This document shows, one piece after another, positions 1 to 6,468 of a DNA stretch of 6,468 nucleotides (its first letter is position 1; the number at the start of each line of letters is the position of its first letter). Location: NCBI GenBank assembly GCA_002724615.1, contig PBPF01000037.1, positions 1 to 6,468 of the forward strand, written 5' to 3'. A model generated the notes under the pieces. The model saw only the letters and a program-made list of their open reading frames with translations, was not told the DNA's origin and ran no database searches. The translations under genes and the position numbers were made by a program. Origin of the DNA: Verrucomicrobiales bacterium (GTDB lineage: Bacteria; Verrucomicrobiota; Verrucomicrobiia; Limisphaerales; UBA1100).

Positions 1-105
1 GGCACCACGATTTTCGCTTTGGGATGCGTGGCGCTGATGATCGCGAGTTGAGCGAAGGGTTGTTTAATGCTGGCGTGGCACGACGGCGGGTGATAACCAC
101 CGCGT
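1..105. other. Left edge, no assignable gene
   Basis: No complete gene fits here. In the frame that begins at base 1, the plus strand reads a short hydrophobic peptide ending in TGA at 49-51, which could be the last 16 residues of a gene lying to the left. The minus strand is also open across this stretch in the phase whose codons start at bases 8, 5 and so on, with a purine-rich first codon position, but it has no usable start codon. The aminotransferase frame is closed upstream of its ATG by TGA at 91-93 and TAA at 94-96. The promoter for the aminotransferase may lie here, but I see no convincing -35/-10 pair. Confidence 0.3.
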
Positions 106-1236
106 ATGCTGAACCCCGACGATCGCCTGCGCGATTTTCCTGCCTTGGCCAATATGGCCTACCTCAACACCGCTGCTGAGAGTATTCCTCCAAAGTGCGT
201 GCATGAGGCCATTGAGCAGTATTGCCGCGACAAGAATGACGGCATGCGCGGCCGAAAGGCGCACTTTGCCGCGCTGGAAGATTGCCGCGAGATAGCCGCC
301 CAGATGACTGGATTGGCGGTGGATGAGGTGTCCTTTTGCTCCTGCAGTTCTGAGGCTTACAACTTGCTGGCTGGCGCGCTGGACATGGGGGCCGATGACG
401 AGGTGGTCATCACAGATCTTGATTTTCCCGCAGGAGCCACGCCGTGGCTCAACGCGGCTGCCCCACCCGTCGTAAAGCTGTGGCAGGCGAAGGATGGCGC
501 ACTGCTGGCAGAGGACTTGGTGCCACTCCTAGGCGAGCGCACGCGGCTGGTACAGGTGTCCCTGGTAAGTTTTTACAACGGCCACCGGCTCGATTGGCGG
601 CCATTCATTGAGGTTGTTCGCGCCAACGCGCCCCGTGCGTTAGTCTCGGTGGATATTACTCAAGCATTTGGACGCGTGGAGTTGGATTGCGACGACGCCG
701 ACTGCCTCGTCTCCAGCACGCACAAGTGGACGCTCGGAATTCACGGCGGTTGTGTGGTGGGCATCCCCAAAAGACATGCCGATGTACTTACCACTAATGC
801 GGGCGGGTGGTATCACCTGCAGAATGCTTTTGAGTCCGATCGCTTTGAGCGTGCGGTGTCCAAGAACGGCGCCGCAAGCTACTCTGTCGGCATGCCCAAC
901 TTTGTGGCGCTTTACGCGCTGAACGCTTCCCTGCGCTATCTCAACGACGTTGGCGTGGCGAACATTGCGGCATATGCCGACCCTCTCGTTCACCAACTGG
1001 AAGCCGGTCTGCGCGAGTTGGGCCAAGCTCCCATGGCTGCCCAGCGCGAAGGCAACGCTAGCGGAATTCTTGCCATCTTGCATGATGACACCACCGCGAT
1101 CCATGAGGCAATGGAGGCCGCTGAGGTTCACGTAATGCATCACGCCGGCCGATTGCGCATGGCGCTGCACGGCTATAACACGGGTGCGGACGTGGAGAAA
1201 TTTCTTGAGGTGTTGCGGGGCGCGCTGGGTCGGTGA
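106..1236 (+). CDS. Aminotransferase class V-fold PLP-dependent enzyme
   Basis: This 376-residue protein has the fold-type I PLP enzyme pattern of class V (NifS/isopenicillin-epimerase-like). Asp183 and Gln186 sit in an SVDITQAFG motif expected to hold the PLP pyridine ring. His206-Lys207 in SSTHKW supplies the Schiff-base lysine. Arg351 in LRMALHGYNT near the C-terminus matches the conserved arginine that binds the substrate carboxylate in this family. The N-terminal MAYLNTA (17-23) matches the usual 'YLN-A' opening. No cysteine occurs after Cys216, so the catalytic cysteine loop of NifS/SufS desulfurases is missing. An aminotransferase, lyase or epimerase role is therefore likelier than desulfuration. 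The substrate cannot be told. ATG 106 is chosen because stops at 91-96 close the frame upstream; no clear Shine-Dalgarno is visible. It is cytoplasmic, with no signal peptide. It converges on fabI with one base between the stop codons. Confidence 0.93.
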   Translation: MLNPDDRLRDFPALANMAYLNTAAESIPPKCVHEAIEQYCRDKNDGMRGRKAHFAALEDCREIAAQMTGLAVDEVSFCSCSSEAYNLLAGALDMGADDEVVITDLDFPAGATPWLNAAAPPVVKLWQAKDGALLAEDLVPLLGERTRLVQVSLVSFYNGHRLDWRPFIEVVRANAPRALVSVDITQAFGRVELDCDDADCLVSSTHKWTLGIHGGCVVGIPKRHADVLTTNAGGWYHLQNAFESDRFERAVSKNGAASYSVGMPNFVALYALNASLRYLNDVGVANIAAYADPLVHQLEAGLRELGQAPMAAQREGNASGILAILHDDTTAIHEAMEAAEVHVMHHAGRLRMALHGYNTGADVEKFLEVLRGALGR

Positions 1237-1237
1237 G

Positions 1238-2011
1238 TTACATGCCCATCACTTGGTAGCCGCTGTCCACATAAATAACTTGTCCGGTGATGGCGGCGCC
1301 GCCGTCGCTGGCTAGGAACGTGCCGGTGCTGCCCAGTTCGGCGGGATCGACATTGCGTTTCAGGGGCGCGACTTCCGCATGGTGCTTGAGCATGTCGCCA
1401 AAACCGCTGATGCCGCGCGCGGCCAGCGTGTTCATTGGGCCGGCACTGATGCAATTCACGCGGATCTGGCGCGGGCCGAGGTCGTAGGCAAGGTAGCGCG
1501 TGCTGGCCTCAAGCGCAGCCTTGGCGACGCCCATCACGTTGTAATGGGGCACGACTTTTTCCGCGCCGTAATAGCTCATGGCCAAGATGCTTCCGCCTTC
1601 GGTCATCAACGGTGCCGCACCTCGTGCTAGTGCCACCAGTGAATATGCGCTGACATCGTGTGCCACACGGAAGGCCTCGCGGGTGGTGGAAACAAAGTCA
1701 CCCTCCAGTGCCTCCTTTGGCGCGAAGGCCACGGAGTGCAACAGCAGGTCGAGCTGTCCGTCAAACCTGTCGCCCACTTCGTTGAACACGCGGTCGATGT
1801 GGTCGTCCTGAGTGACATCACACTCTGTGATTAGAGTGTCTTCGCCAAAGGTTGCGGCGAGTGTGCCAACGTTGTCCTTCAGGCGTTCGCCTTGATAGGT
1901 AAACGCCAGCTCCGCGCCCGCCTCATGCCATGCCTGCGCGATGGCCCAGGCGATGGATCGCTTGTTGGCCACGCCGAACACCACGCCCTTTTTGCCGGAT
2001 AAAACTCCCAT
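1238..2011 (-). CDS. fabI: Enoyl-[acyl-carrier-protein] reductase (NADH), FabI type
   Basis: FabI reduces trans-2-enoyl-ACP to acyl-ACP with NADH, the last step of each type II fatty-acid elongation round, in the cytoplasm. The 257-residue product is full length for the family (about 260). It shows the atypical SDR nucleotide loop GVANKRSIAWAIA (13-25) and the HSVAFAP segment (92-98). The two active-site tyrosines are Tyr147 and Tyr157, and Lys164 completes the FabI Y-x6-K pattern in YNVMGVAK. The C-terminal ITGQVIYVDSGY (241-252) is also typical of FabI. Ala95 is at the position of the E. coli Gly93 triclosan-resistance site; alanine there is also found in S. aureus FabI, so it is not evidence of resistance. 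The frame stays open another 117 codons upstream to 2362, but that stretch is low-complexity, unlike FabI, and overlaps the methyltransferase. The ATG at 2011 gives the normal N-terminus MGVLSGKKG. No good ribosome site is seen. Confidence 0.97.
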   Translation of the reverse strand: MGVLSGKKGVVFGVANKRSIAWAIAQAWHEAGAELAFTYQGERLKDNVGTLAATFGEDTLITECDVTQDDHIDRVFNEVGDRFDGQLDLLLHSVAFAPKEALEGDFVSTTREAFRVAHDVSAYSLVALARGAAPLMTEGGSILAMSYYGAEKVVPHYNVMGVAKAALEASTRYLAYDLGPRQIRVNCISAGPMNTLAARGISGFGDMLKHHAEVAPLKRNVDPAELGSTGTFLASDGGAAITGQVIYVDSGYQVMGM

Positions 2012-2176
2012 GCCGTCGGAGCATGCGGGCAAAGCCAGCCCTGGTGCAATGCGAAAGCTGGGGATGTAAATAGGTGCCGAGCCCCATGAGTTCGAGGATG
2101 TGGGCGAGGGCGTGCTGCGCAGGGCGGGGCTATAAGGAATTGAACGGCGGGTCGCAACGGCGCACCCTGTCGGCGC
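2012..2176. promoter_or_regulatory. Divergent intergenic region between fabI and the methyltransferase gene
   Basis: These 165 bases separate the start of fabI (minus strand) from the start of the methyltransferase (plus strand), so any promoters for both genes that lie outside coding sequence should be here. A TATAAG hexamer at 2131-2136 resembles a plus-strand -10 box, but no TTGACA-like -35 sits at a proper distance. I found no convincing minus-strand promoter, no FabR/FapR-like palindrome that I could support, and no Shine-Dalgarno before either start codon. The assignment rests on gene arrangement rather than on motifs. Confidence 0.35.
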
Positions 2177-2977
2177 ATGAACCCAATTCTTGAACACAAT
2201 CGTCGCGCATGGGACGAGCGCGCTGCGGCTGGGCAGCGGTTTGCGCGGCCGGCGACGGAGGCTGAATTTGCCGATCCGATGAAAACACTCGACGGCCCCG
2301 GCTGGCTGGGCGACGTGTCCGGTCGGCGCATCCTTTGCCTTGGCGCTGGAGGCGGGCGACACGGTCCGCTGCTAGCTAGCCTTGGTGCCGTGGTAACTGT
2401 AGTGGACATCAGCCCGGCGATGCTCAAGCTGGACAATGAGCTGGCGGACGCGCGTGGATTGCGCCTTGAGACGGTGGAGGCTTCCATCGACGACCTCGGT
2501 GCGCTGCCCGACGCTGAGTTTGAGATAATCCTTCAGCCGGTCAGTACCTGCTACGTGCCGGACATCCACTTGGCTTATCGCGAGGCCGCACGCGTAATGA
2601 AGCCCGATGGCATCTACGCCAGTCGCCACAAGCAGCCGACGAGCCTGCAGACTGGGCTAGCGCCGTCGCCGAGCGGATTCTGTTTAAATGAACCCTATTA
2701 TCTAAACGGCCCGCTATCACCGCCGCGGGAGGCCGGGCCGCATCGCGAGTCTGGCACGATGGAGTTCCTTCACCGCTGGGGCGATCTGTTGGGCGGACTG
2801 TGCCGGGCCGGGTTTGTGCTGGAAGATGTTCTGGAGCCAAAGTTTGGTGACCCATCCGCGAAGCCGGGGACATTCGAATACCGTGGACACTACCTCGCGC
2901 CTTACATCCAGTTCAAGGCACGGCGAACCGATTCGCCTGCACCGCCGCAGGAGAAGCTATGGTCGCCGGAGGCGTGA
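2177..2977 (+). CDS. Class I SAM-dependent methyltransferase
   Basis: The 266-residue protein carries a Rossmann-type SAM-binding core. Motif I is LCLGAGGGRHG (53-63). An acidic residue, Asp77 in TVVDIS, ends the second strand and is placed to bind the ribose hydroxyls of SAM. A later YREAARVMKPDGIY segment (134-147) matches the 'LKPGG' post-motif region of Methyltransf_11/25-like enzymes. Residues 1-48 form an N-terminal lead with NRRAWDERA, common in small-molecule methyltransferases of this class. The C-terminal part (about 165-250) probably forms the substrate pocket. The methyl acceptor cannot be inferred. There is no signal peptide or membrane segment. ATG 2177 gives a normal family N-terminus, although no ribosome site is visible. 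It is divergent from fabI and its TGA touches the stop codon of the convergent oxidoreductase gene. Confidence 0.88.
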   Translation: MNPILEHNRRAWDERAAAGQRFARPATEAEFADPMKTLDGPGWLGDVSGRRILCLGAGGGRHGPLLASLGAVVTVVDISPAMLKLDNELADARGLRLETVEASIDDLGALPDAEFEIILQPVSTCYVPDIHLAYREAARVMKPDGIYASRHKQPTSLQTGLAPSPSGFCLNEPYYLNGPLSPPREAGPHRESGTMEFLHRWGDLLGGLCRAGFVLEDVLEPKFGDPSAKPGTFEYRGHYLAPYIQFKARRTDSPAPPQEKLWSPEA

Positions 2978-3940
2978 TTACTGCCGGGCCTGCGAGATGA
3001 TTTCGCTGATCTTCACGGGTTTGCCCTCGCGACGCTTGCTCTCGTCGGCAGCCTCCATGAAGGCAAACAGCTCGATCGTTTCAGCAGGCTCGACAGGCAC
3101 CTTACCGGTCTGGAACATCTTGACCGCCTCGACCACCAGCGGCGCGTAGCCGTCGTAGCCGCCCACTTCGGATTCGCCCTTTGTGCCTTTTGCAAAGCCG
3201 CCGTAGCCTTTGCCTTCGCGAAATATTCCCACGCGGCCCCCTTTCCATTTGCCGACCACTTCGATCTTGCCATCCGCCGTCGTCCGCCTCTCCACGGTCT
3301 CGCAGCCCGCACCCATCACCGTGAAAAGCGATTCGCATCCGTGCACGCCATACCAAAACAGATCCGGGTGATGTACCTCCAGCGAACACGGACTGTGCAC
3401 CTCCGCACGCATTACCTTGCCGATCGCACCGTTGCGGGCGGCTTGAGATTTTTTGCCATAGCGCAGCGATGATGAACTGAAAACCGGCACGCCTTTTTTC
3501 TTCGCGTAGTCAAAAATGAAGATGGCATCCGCCAGAGAGCCGGCCATCGGCTTGTCAATGTAAAGCGGCAGACCCGCATTGAGCACAGGGATGGCCTGAC
3601 GCACTTTCGGTCGGCCGTCGACGCTCTCCAGCATCACCGCGTCCACGTTTTTGCAAAGCTCCGCTATTGTCGGATAAAGCTTCACTCCGTACTGCTTTGT
3701 CAGCGTCTCGGTAAATTTGTCCAGCCGATTGGCACTGGAGGGCACATCGAGACTGCCGCCGCGGAAGGCCGCCACGACCTTGGCGTTGGCCAACGGGCCG
3801 GTTGCCTTGGGGTCGTTGATGATCTTGGTGAAGGCGACAACATGCGAGGTGTCTAGCCCGATGAGGCCGATGCGAACTTCCTTGGCCGTGGCCAACGTGG
3901 CGTAGGCAAGGGACAGCAGGAGCGTAGTGATGCGTTTCAT
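2978..3940 (-). CDS. Exported Gfo/Idh/MocA family oxidoreductase-like protein
   Basis: The 320-residue product begins with a Sec-type signal peptide: basic MKR, a hydrophobic core at about 6-17 and a probable cleavage after ATA at residue 19. A Rossmann-like strand follows (VRIGLIGLDTSH, 22-33). A DKP triplet at 129-131, in YIDKPMAGS, takes the place of the family EKP motif. His200 in WYGVHG is a possible active-site residue of the C-terminal Gfo/Idh/MocA alpha/beta domain. Relatives oxidise or reduce sugars or cyclitols with bound NAD(P), and exported members are frequent in Planctomycetota and Verrucomicrobiota. The glycine loop is degenerate here: Asp30 and His33 stand where glycines are expected, so cofactor use is uncertain. 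The ATG at 3940 has a GGGGA tract just upstream as a weak ribosome site. It is the last gene of the minus-strand run, 40 bases after the DUF1232-like gene. The substrate is unknown. Confidence 0.87.
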   Translation of the reverse strand: MKRITTLLLSLAYATLATAKEVRIGLIGLDTSHVVAFTKIINDPKATGPLANAKVVAAFRGGSLDVPSSANRLDKFTETLTKQYGVKLYPTIAELCKNVDAVMLESVDGRPKVRQAIPVLNAGLPLYIDKPMAGSLADAIFIFDYAKKKGVPVFSSSSLRYGKKSQAARNGAIGKVMRAEVHSPCSLEVHHPDLFWYGVHGCESLFTVMGAGCETVERRTTADGKIEVVGKWKGGRVGIFREGKGYGGFAKGTKGESEVGGYDGYAPLVVEAVKMFQTGKVPVEPAETIELFAFMEAADESKRREGKPVKISEIISQARQ

Positions 3941-3980
3941 GGTTCCCCAAGGCTGGCGCGGCGGCGTGCGGTTGGCAAGC

Positions 3981-4385
3981 CTACGGTTGGGTCGTTACCT
4001 CGCTCCAGTCCAGCCCGTGGCGCTTGGCGTATTCGGAGAGCACACGCTCGTTTTCAATCAACACCGTGCGCACCACGGCCGAGTCATCCGCATAGCCCAC
4101 ATCCGCCACATGGTCAGGGATGAGATCGGTTTGCTTGTGCGTGTAGGCCAGCGCAAAACAGGCCTCTGCGATGACGAAAAAGGGAATGTCCGTATCTGCA
4201 TCCTCCGCGAAATCCTCAATCACATCGGCCAGAAATTCCAACTGCTCCACGAGGTGCGGATATTTCGGCGCGTGAATTTCGGCAAATTCCAGCTTCAAGT
4301 GCGGCAGCTTCTGGTGGATACCTTGCAGAATGCGAGGTGTGACGCGCGCTGCGTTGTGATGCACAAATTCCGCGATGTCGGACAT
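3981..4385 (-). CDS. YkvA/DUF1232-like small protein
   Basis: This is a 134-residue protein of unknown function. Residues about 68-105 resemble the DUF1232 (YkvA) core: a hydrophobic helix, FFVIAEACFALAY (69-81), is followed by TDLIPDHVADVGYADD (86-101). That matches the hallmark 'DLIPD...GY.DD' of the family. The usual 'SP' before DLIPD is replaced here by KQT. The rest is helical and rich in His and Glu, with no signal peptide; the single hydrophobic helix is short for a confident membrane anchor. Its ATG at 4385 lies 44 bases after the helicase stop codon, and its stop is 40 bases before the oxidoreductase start, so it may be cotranscribed with both. No Shine-Dalgarno is evident. The family has no agreed biochemical role, and the neighbours do not settle one. 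Confidence 0.82.
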   Translation of the reverse strand: MSDIAEFVHHNAARVTPRILQGIHQKLPHLKLEFAEIHAPKYPHLVEQLEFLADVIEDFAEDADTDIPFFVIAEACFALAYTHKQTDLIPDHVADVGYADDSAVVRTVLIENERVLSEYAKRHGLDWSEVTTQP

Positions 4386-4400
4386 GCGTGCAGTTTAACT

Positions 4401-4415
4401 CACCGGTGCCCGGTG
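4401..4415. repeat. Short inverted repeat in the helicase-DUF1232 gap
   Basis: CACCGG and CCGGTG are perfect 6-base arms separated by the three bases TGC, inside the 44-base gap between two minus-strand genes. The transcript could form a small GC-rich hairpin. No run of T follows on the minus strand, so it is not a standard intrinsic terminator. It may be a weak attenuator, an mRNA-processing stem or chance. Confidence 0.35.
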
Positions 4416-4429
4416 GCAAGCCCGCGCGC

Positions 4430-6468
4430 TCAGACGACTTCCAGCTCCATCTCAGGTAGCGAATCGATAAACATTCGCCCATACCGTTTGGTCAACACGC
4501 GGTTGTCCAGCACGGCAATGATTCCACTGTCGTCCGCTGTGCGGATCAGTCGCCCCACCCCCTGCCGAAATTTCAAGACTGCCTGTGGCAGGTTGAATTC
4601 CATGAACGCATTACCGCCTTTCGCCTCGATAGCCTCAACGCACGCCTCGATCAGCGGATGATCCGGCACAGCGAACGGCAGTCGCGTGATGACCACGTTG
4701 GACAACGCTTCGCCCGGCACATCCACCCCCTGCCAGAAACTGTCCAGCCCGAACAACACCGAGTCCGTGTCCTTCTTGAACTGCTCCAGCATCGTCGCTC
4801 GCGGCGTGCCCGTTCCCTGGACAAGACTGTTGATCCCCAACTCCTCGAAAAGCGGCTCAAGACCCGCAGCTACTTCCTTCATCAATTTACTGTTCGTGAA
4901 CAATACAAACGCCTTTCCGTGCGTCATCTTCACGAAATGCCCGATCCACTCGACCAGCGCTTCCGCATACGCCTCGTCTCGTGGGTCAGGCATGCGACTA
5001 GCCACATACAGTTTAACTTGGTTATTATAATTAAATGGCGACCCCATTTGCGCCCGCCGCGCGTTCTCAGCGCCCACACCACGGACGAAGAAGTCCAGAC
5101 CTGGGCATTTCCCCGGCGGTGCTTGGTCGCGTTCCGGATCCTTGATTGCCAGCGTCGCGCTCGTGCAGATTGCCGAGGTGCCCGCGTGGAACACTCGTCC
5201 ACGCAGATATTCCGCGATGTCGATAGGTGCCGCGTTCAGCGACAGCCCCTGCCGCATTCGACCCGTGCGTTCCACCCAATACACGTGGTCCTCTGCGCAT
5301 TGGCTCAGGAAAATGCTCACCGCATCGCGCAACTCGGCCAGTCGCCGATTGCACTCAATCAACTCCGCCGCCGTCTCTTCATCCTCCGCAGCTTCGATCA
5401 AACTCCCCACTGCCTCTCGCACACGCTGTAATGGTAATGAAACATTGTCTTTCACCAAATCCGCCTGCCGGATGCGCAGCTCACGCCACTCGCGCAGTCG
5501 GCGCGGCCCCTTTTCGTGCCGTTCGTCGCACACCTTTTCCACCTCTGCGAACAACTTGTCTGTCTCATCCAACGACTCTGCCACTCCTTTCACCCCTCCC
5601 CCCTCGCGCAGCATGGCCAGCAGGCCCTTCTCCGTGCGTGGGTTCCACAACCGTTGTAGATTGAACCGCATCGCGCCGCTCGACACACTCACGCCGATGT
5701 GCCGTGAGGCCACAGGTTGCAGGTGCTGTGCCTCGTCGAAAATCACGAAGTCGTTTTTAAACAGCAACCCTTCATCCGCGTCCTCCTCTTCATTATCGTC
5801 ATCCGCCAGCACGCCCAGCGAAGCGAAGAATAGTGAGTGGTTCAAAACCAGTACATCCGCGCTGAGGAAGCGGCGACGCGCACGCTGGAAGAAGCATTCA
5901 CCGTGCGACCGCGCCGCGTCCGTGCCGTGCCCGCAAAGCTTTGGCGAGCATAAGCCGCGCTCTGAGCAGACGGCTTCCCACACCTTTGCGTCCGGCTCGA
6001 CTTCGAAATCCGAGAGGCTACCGTCCTCCGTCGTGCGGCTCCATTCATACACCCGCTTCAGTTCCGCCACTTCCGGCGTGGTGAAAAGCCCTTCTGCCCG
6101 TGCCAAGGCCCGTTGGAGCCGCCGCGTGCAAAGGTAGTTTGCGCGGCCCTTCAGCATCGTGAACGAAAACTCCACTGGCAAAATCCGCTGCAGCATCGGC
6201 AGATCCTTTTCGGCCAGTTGTTCCTGCAGATTTATCGTGTGCGTGGAAACAATCGCCTTCCTTCCATTCGCCCGCGCATAAAGAATCGCCGGGATTAAGT
6301 AAGCAAGACTCTTCCCCACTCCCGTGCCTGCCTCAACCACCAGATTCTCTCCTGCCTCCAGAGAGCGCGCCACGGCAACCGCCATCTTCTGCTGCGGCAC
6401 GCGGTGTTCGAAGTTTTTCGCTTTGGAAAGAAGGCCACCGGGCCCAAAGATCGCCTCCACCTGTGCCG
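4430..6468 (-). CDS. dinG: DinG/XPD-like superfamily 2 ATP-dependent DNA helicase (start at or beyond window edge)
   Basis: This is an iron-sulfur superfamily 2 helicase, expected to unwind DNA 5'-to-3' during repair or removal of unusual structures. Numbering from the GTG at 6460 gives 676 residues. Walker A is AGTGVGKS (44-51), followed by motif Ia STHTINLQEQL (72-82). KGRANYLC puts Cys111 at the start of the iron-sulfur domain, and Cys165, Cys171, Cys176 and Cys189 are further candidate cluster ligands. Walker B is FDEAQH (241-246), a DEAQ instead of the usual DEAH. Later motifs are CTSATL (432-437), AFVLFTNS (517-524), SFWQGVDVPG (574-583) and QGVGRLIR (633-640). An acidic stretch at about 220-230 precedes Walker B. 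No exonuclease domain is seen at the N-terminus. The frame remains open to the window end and no ribosome site precedes the GTG, so the true start may be a few codons outside. It heads the minus-strand run. Confidence 0.95.
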   Translation of the reverse strand, partial: AQVEAIFGPGGLLSKAKNFEHRVPQQKMAVAVARSLEAGENLVVEAGTGVGKSLAYLIPAILYARANGRKAIVSTHTINLQEQLAEKDLPMLQRILPVEFSFTMLKGRANYLCTRRLQRALARAEGLFTTPEVAELKRVYEWSRTTEDGSLSDFEVEPDAKVWEAVCSERGLCSPKLCGHGTDAARSHGECFFQRARRRFLSADVLVLNHSLFFASLGVLADDDNEEEDADEGLLFKNDFVIFDEAQHLQPVASRHIGVSVSSGAMRFNLQRLWNPRTEKGLLAMLREGGGVKGVAESLDETDKLFAEVEKVCDERHEKGPRRLREWRELRIRQADLVKDNVSLPLQRVREAVGSLIEAAEDEETAAELIECNRRLAELRDAVSIFLSQCAEDHVYWVERTGRMRQGLSLNAAPIDIAEYLRGRVFHAGTSAICTSATLAIKDPERDQAPPGKCPGLDFFVRGVGAENARRAQMGSPFNYNNQVKLYVASRMPDPRDEAYAEALVEWIGHFVKMTHGKAFVLFTNSKLMKEVAAGLEPLFEELGINSLVQGTGTPRATMLEQFKKDTDSVLFGLDSFWQGVDVPGEALSNVVITRLPFAVPDHPLIEACVEAIEAKGGNAFMEFNLPQAVLKFRQGVGRLIRTADDSGIIAVLDNRVLTKRYGRMFIDSLPEMELEVV

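Noticed and set aside
1292..1303. Perfect palindrome GGCGGCGCCGCC near the fabI 3' end as a terminator
   Set aside because: It has no loop and no T-run, and encodes part of the conserved FabI C-terminal region (Gly-Gly-Ala-Ala), so codon choice explains it.
2012..2362. N-terminal extension of FabI by 117 codons
   Set aside because: The frame is open but the residues are Pro/Ser/Arg-rich and unlike FabI, it overlaps the methyltransferase start, and ATG 2011 gives the standard N-terminus and length.
3927..4661. Plus-strand 244-codon open frame
   Set aside because: It lies opposite three minus-strand genes with clear family motifs, and its translation shows no recognisable domain; it is an antisense shadow.
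5010..5036. AT-rich patch with TTATAAT-like sequence as an internal promoter
   Set aside because: It encodes the Asn/Tyr-rich SPFNYNNQVK segment of the helicase, which explains the composition; no paired -35 was seen.
5142..6137. Plus-strand 331-codon open frame
   Set aside because: Its Ser/Arg-rich translation is the antisense of the DinG helicase, whose motifs are intact.
4430..6468. DinG as part of a type IV CRISPR or other defence system
   Set aside because: No cas genes, repeats or other defence genes are in the window, and neighbours are housekeeping or metabolic; a chromosomal repair helicase is the simpler reading.

Overview
This is a compact, moderately GC-rich bacterial window with six protein genes. 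Two are on the plus strand and four on the minus strand, and very little DNA is noncoding. I infer a member of the PVC group, most likely Verrucomicrobiota. The reasons are a Sec-exported Gfo/Idh/MocA-type oxidoreductase with a 'GLDTSH' N-terminus, several genes without obvious Shine-Dalgarno sites, and the general look of the DinG-type helicase. This placement comes from recognising family character, not from any search.

Layout from left to right: an unassigned 105-base left edge; a plus-strand class V PLP-dependent aminotransferase (106-1236); a minus-strand enoyl-ACP reductase FabI (1238-2011) meeting it tail to tail with a single base between the stop codons; a 165-base divergent intergenic region; a plus-strand class I SAM-dependent methyltransferase (2177-2977); and a minus-strand run of three genes. 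Read in the direction of transcription, that run is a DinG-family ATP-dependent helicase (from beyond 6468 down to 4430), a small YkvA/DUF1232-like protein (4385-3981) and the secreted oxidoreductase-like protein (3940-2978). The last of these abuts the methyltransferase stop codon with no base between. Gaps inside the minus run are 44 and 40 bases, so cotranscription is plausible but not shown.

The genes do not form an obvious pathway. FabI is a housekeeping enzyme of fatty-acid elongation and the helicase belongs to DNA repair or structure maintenance. The aminotransferase, methyltransferase and exported oxidoreductase have unassigned substrates. I see no CRISPR array, transposase, RNA gene, phage gene or recognisable defence cassette. 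The points most worth a second look are the degenerate dinucleotide loop in the exported oxidoreductase, the DEAQ box in the helicase, and two convergent gene pairs whose stop codons touch or nearly touch.
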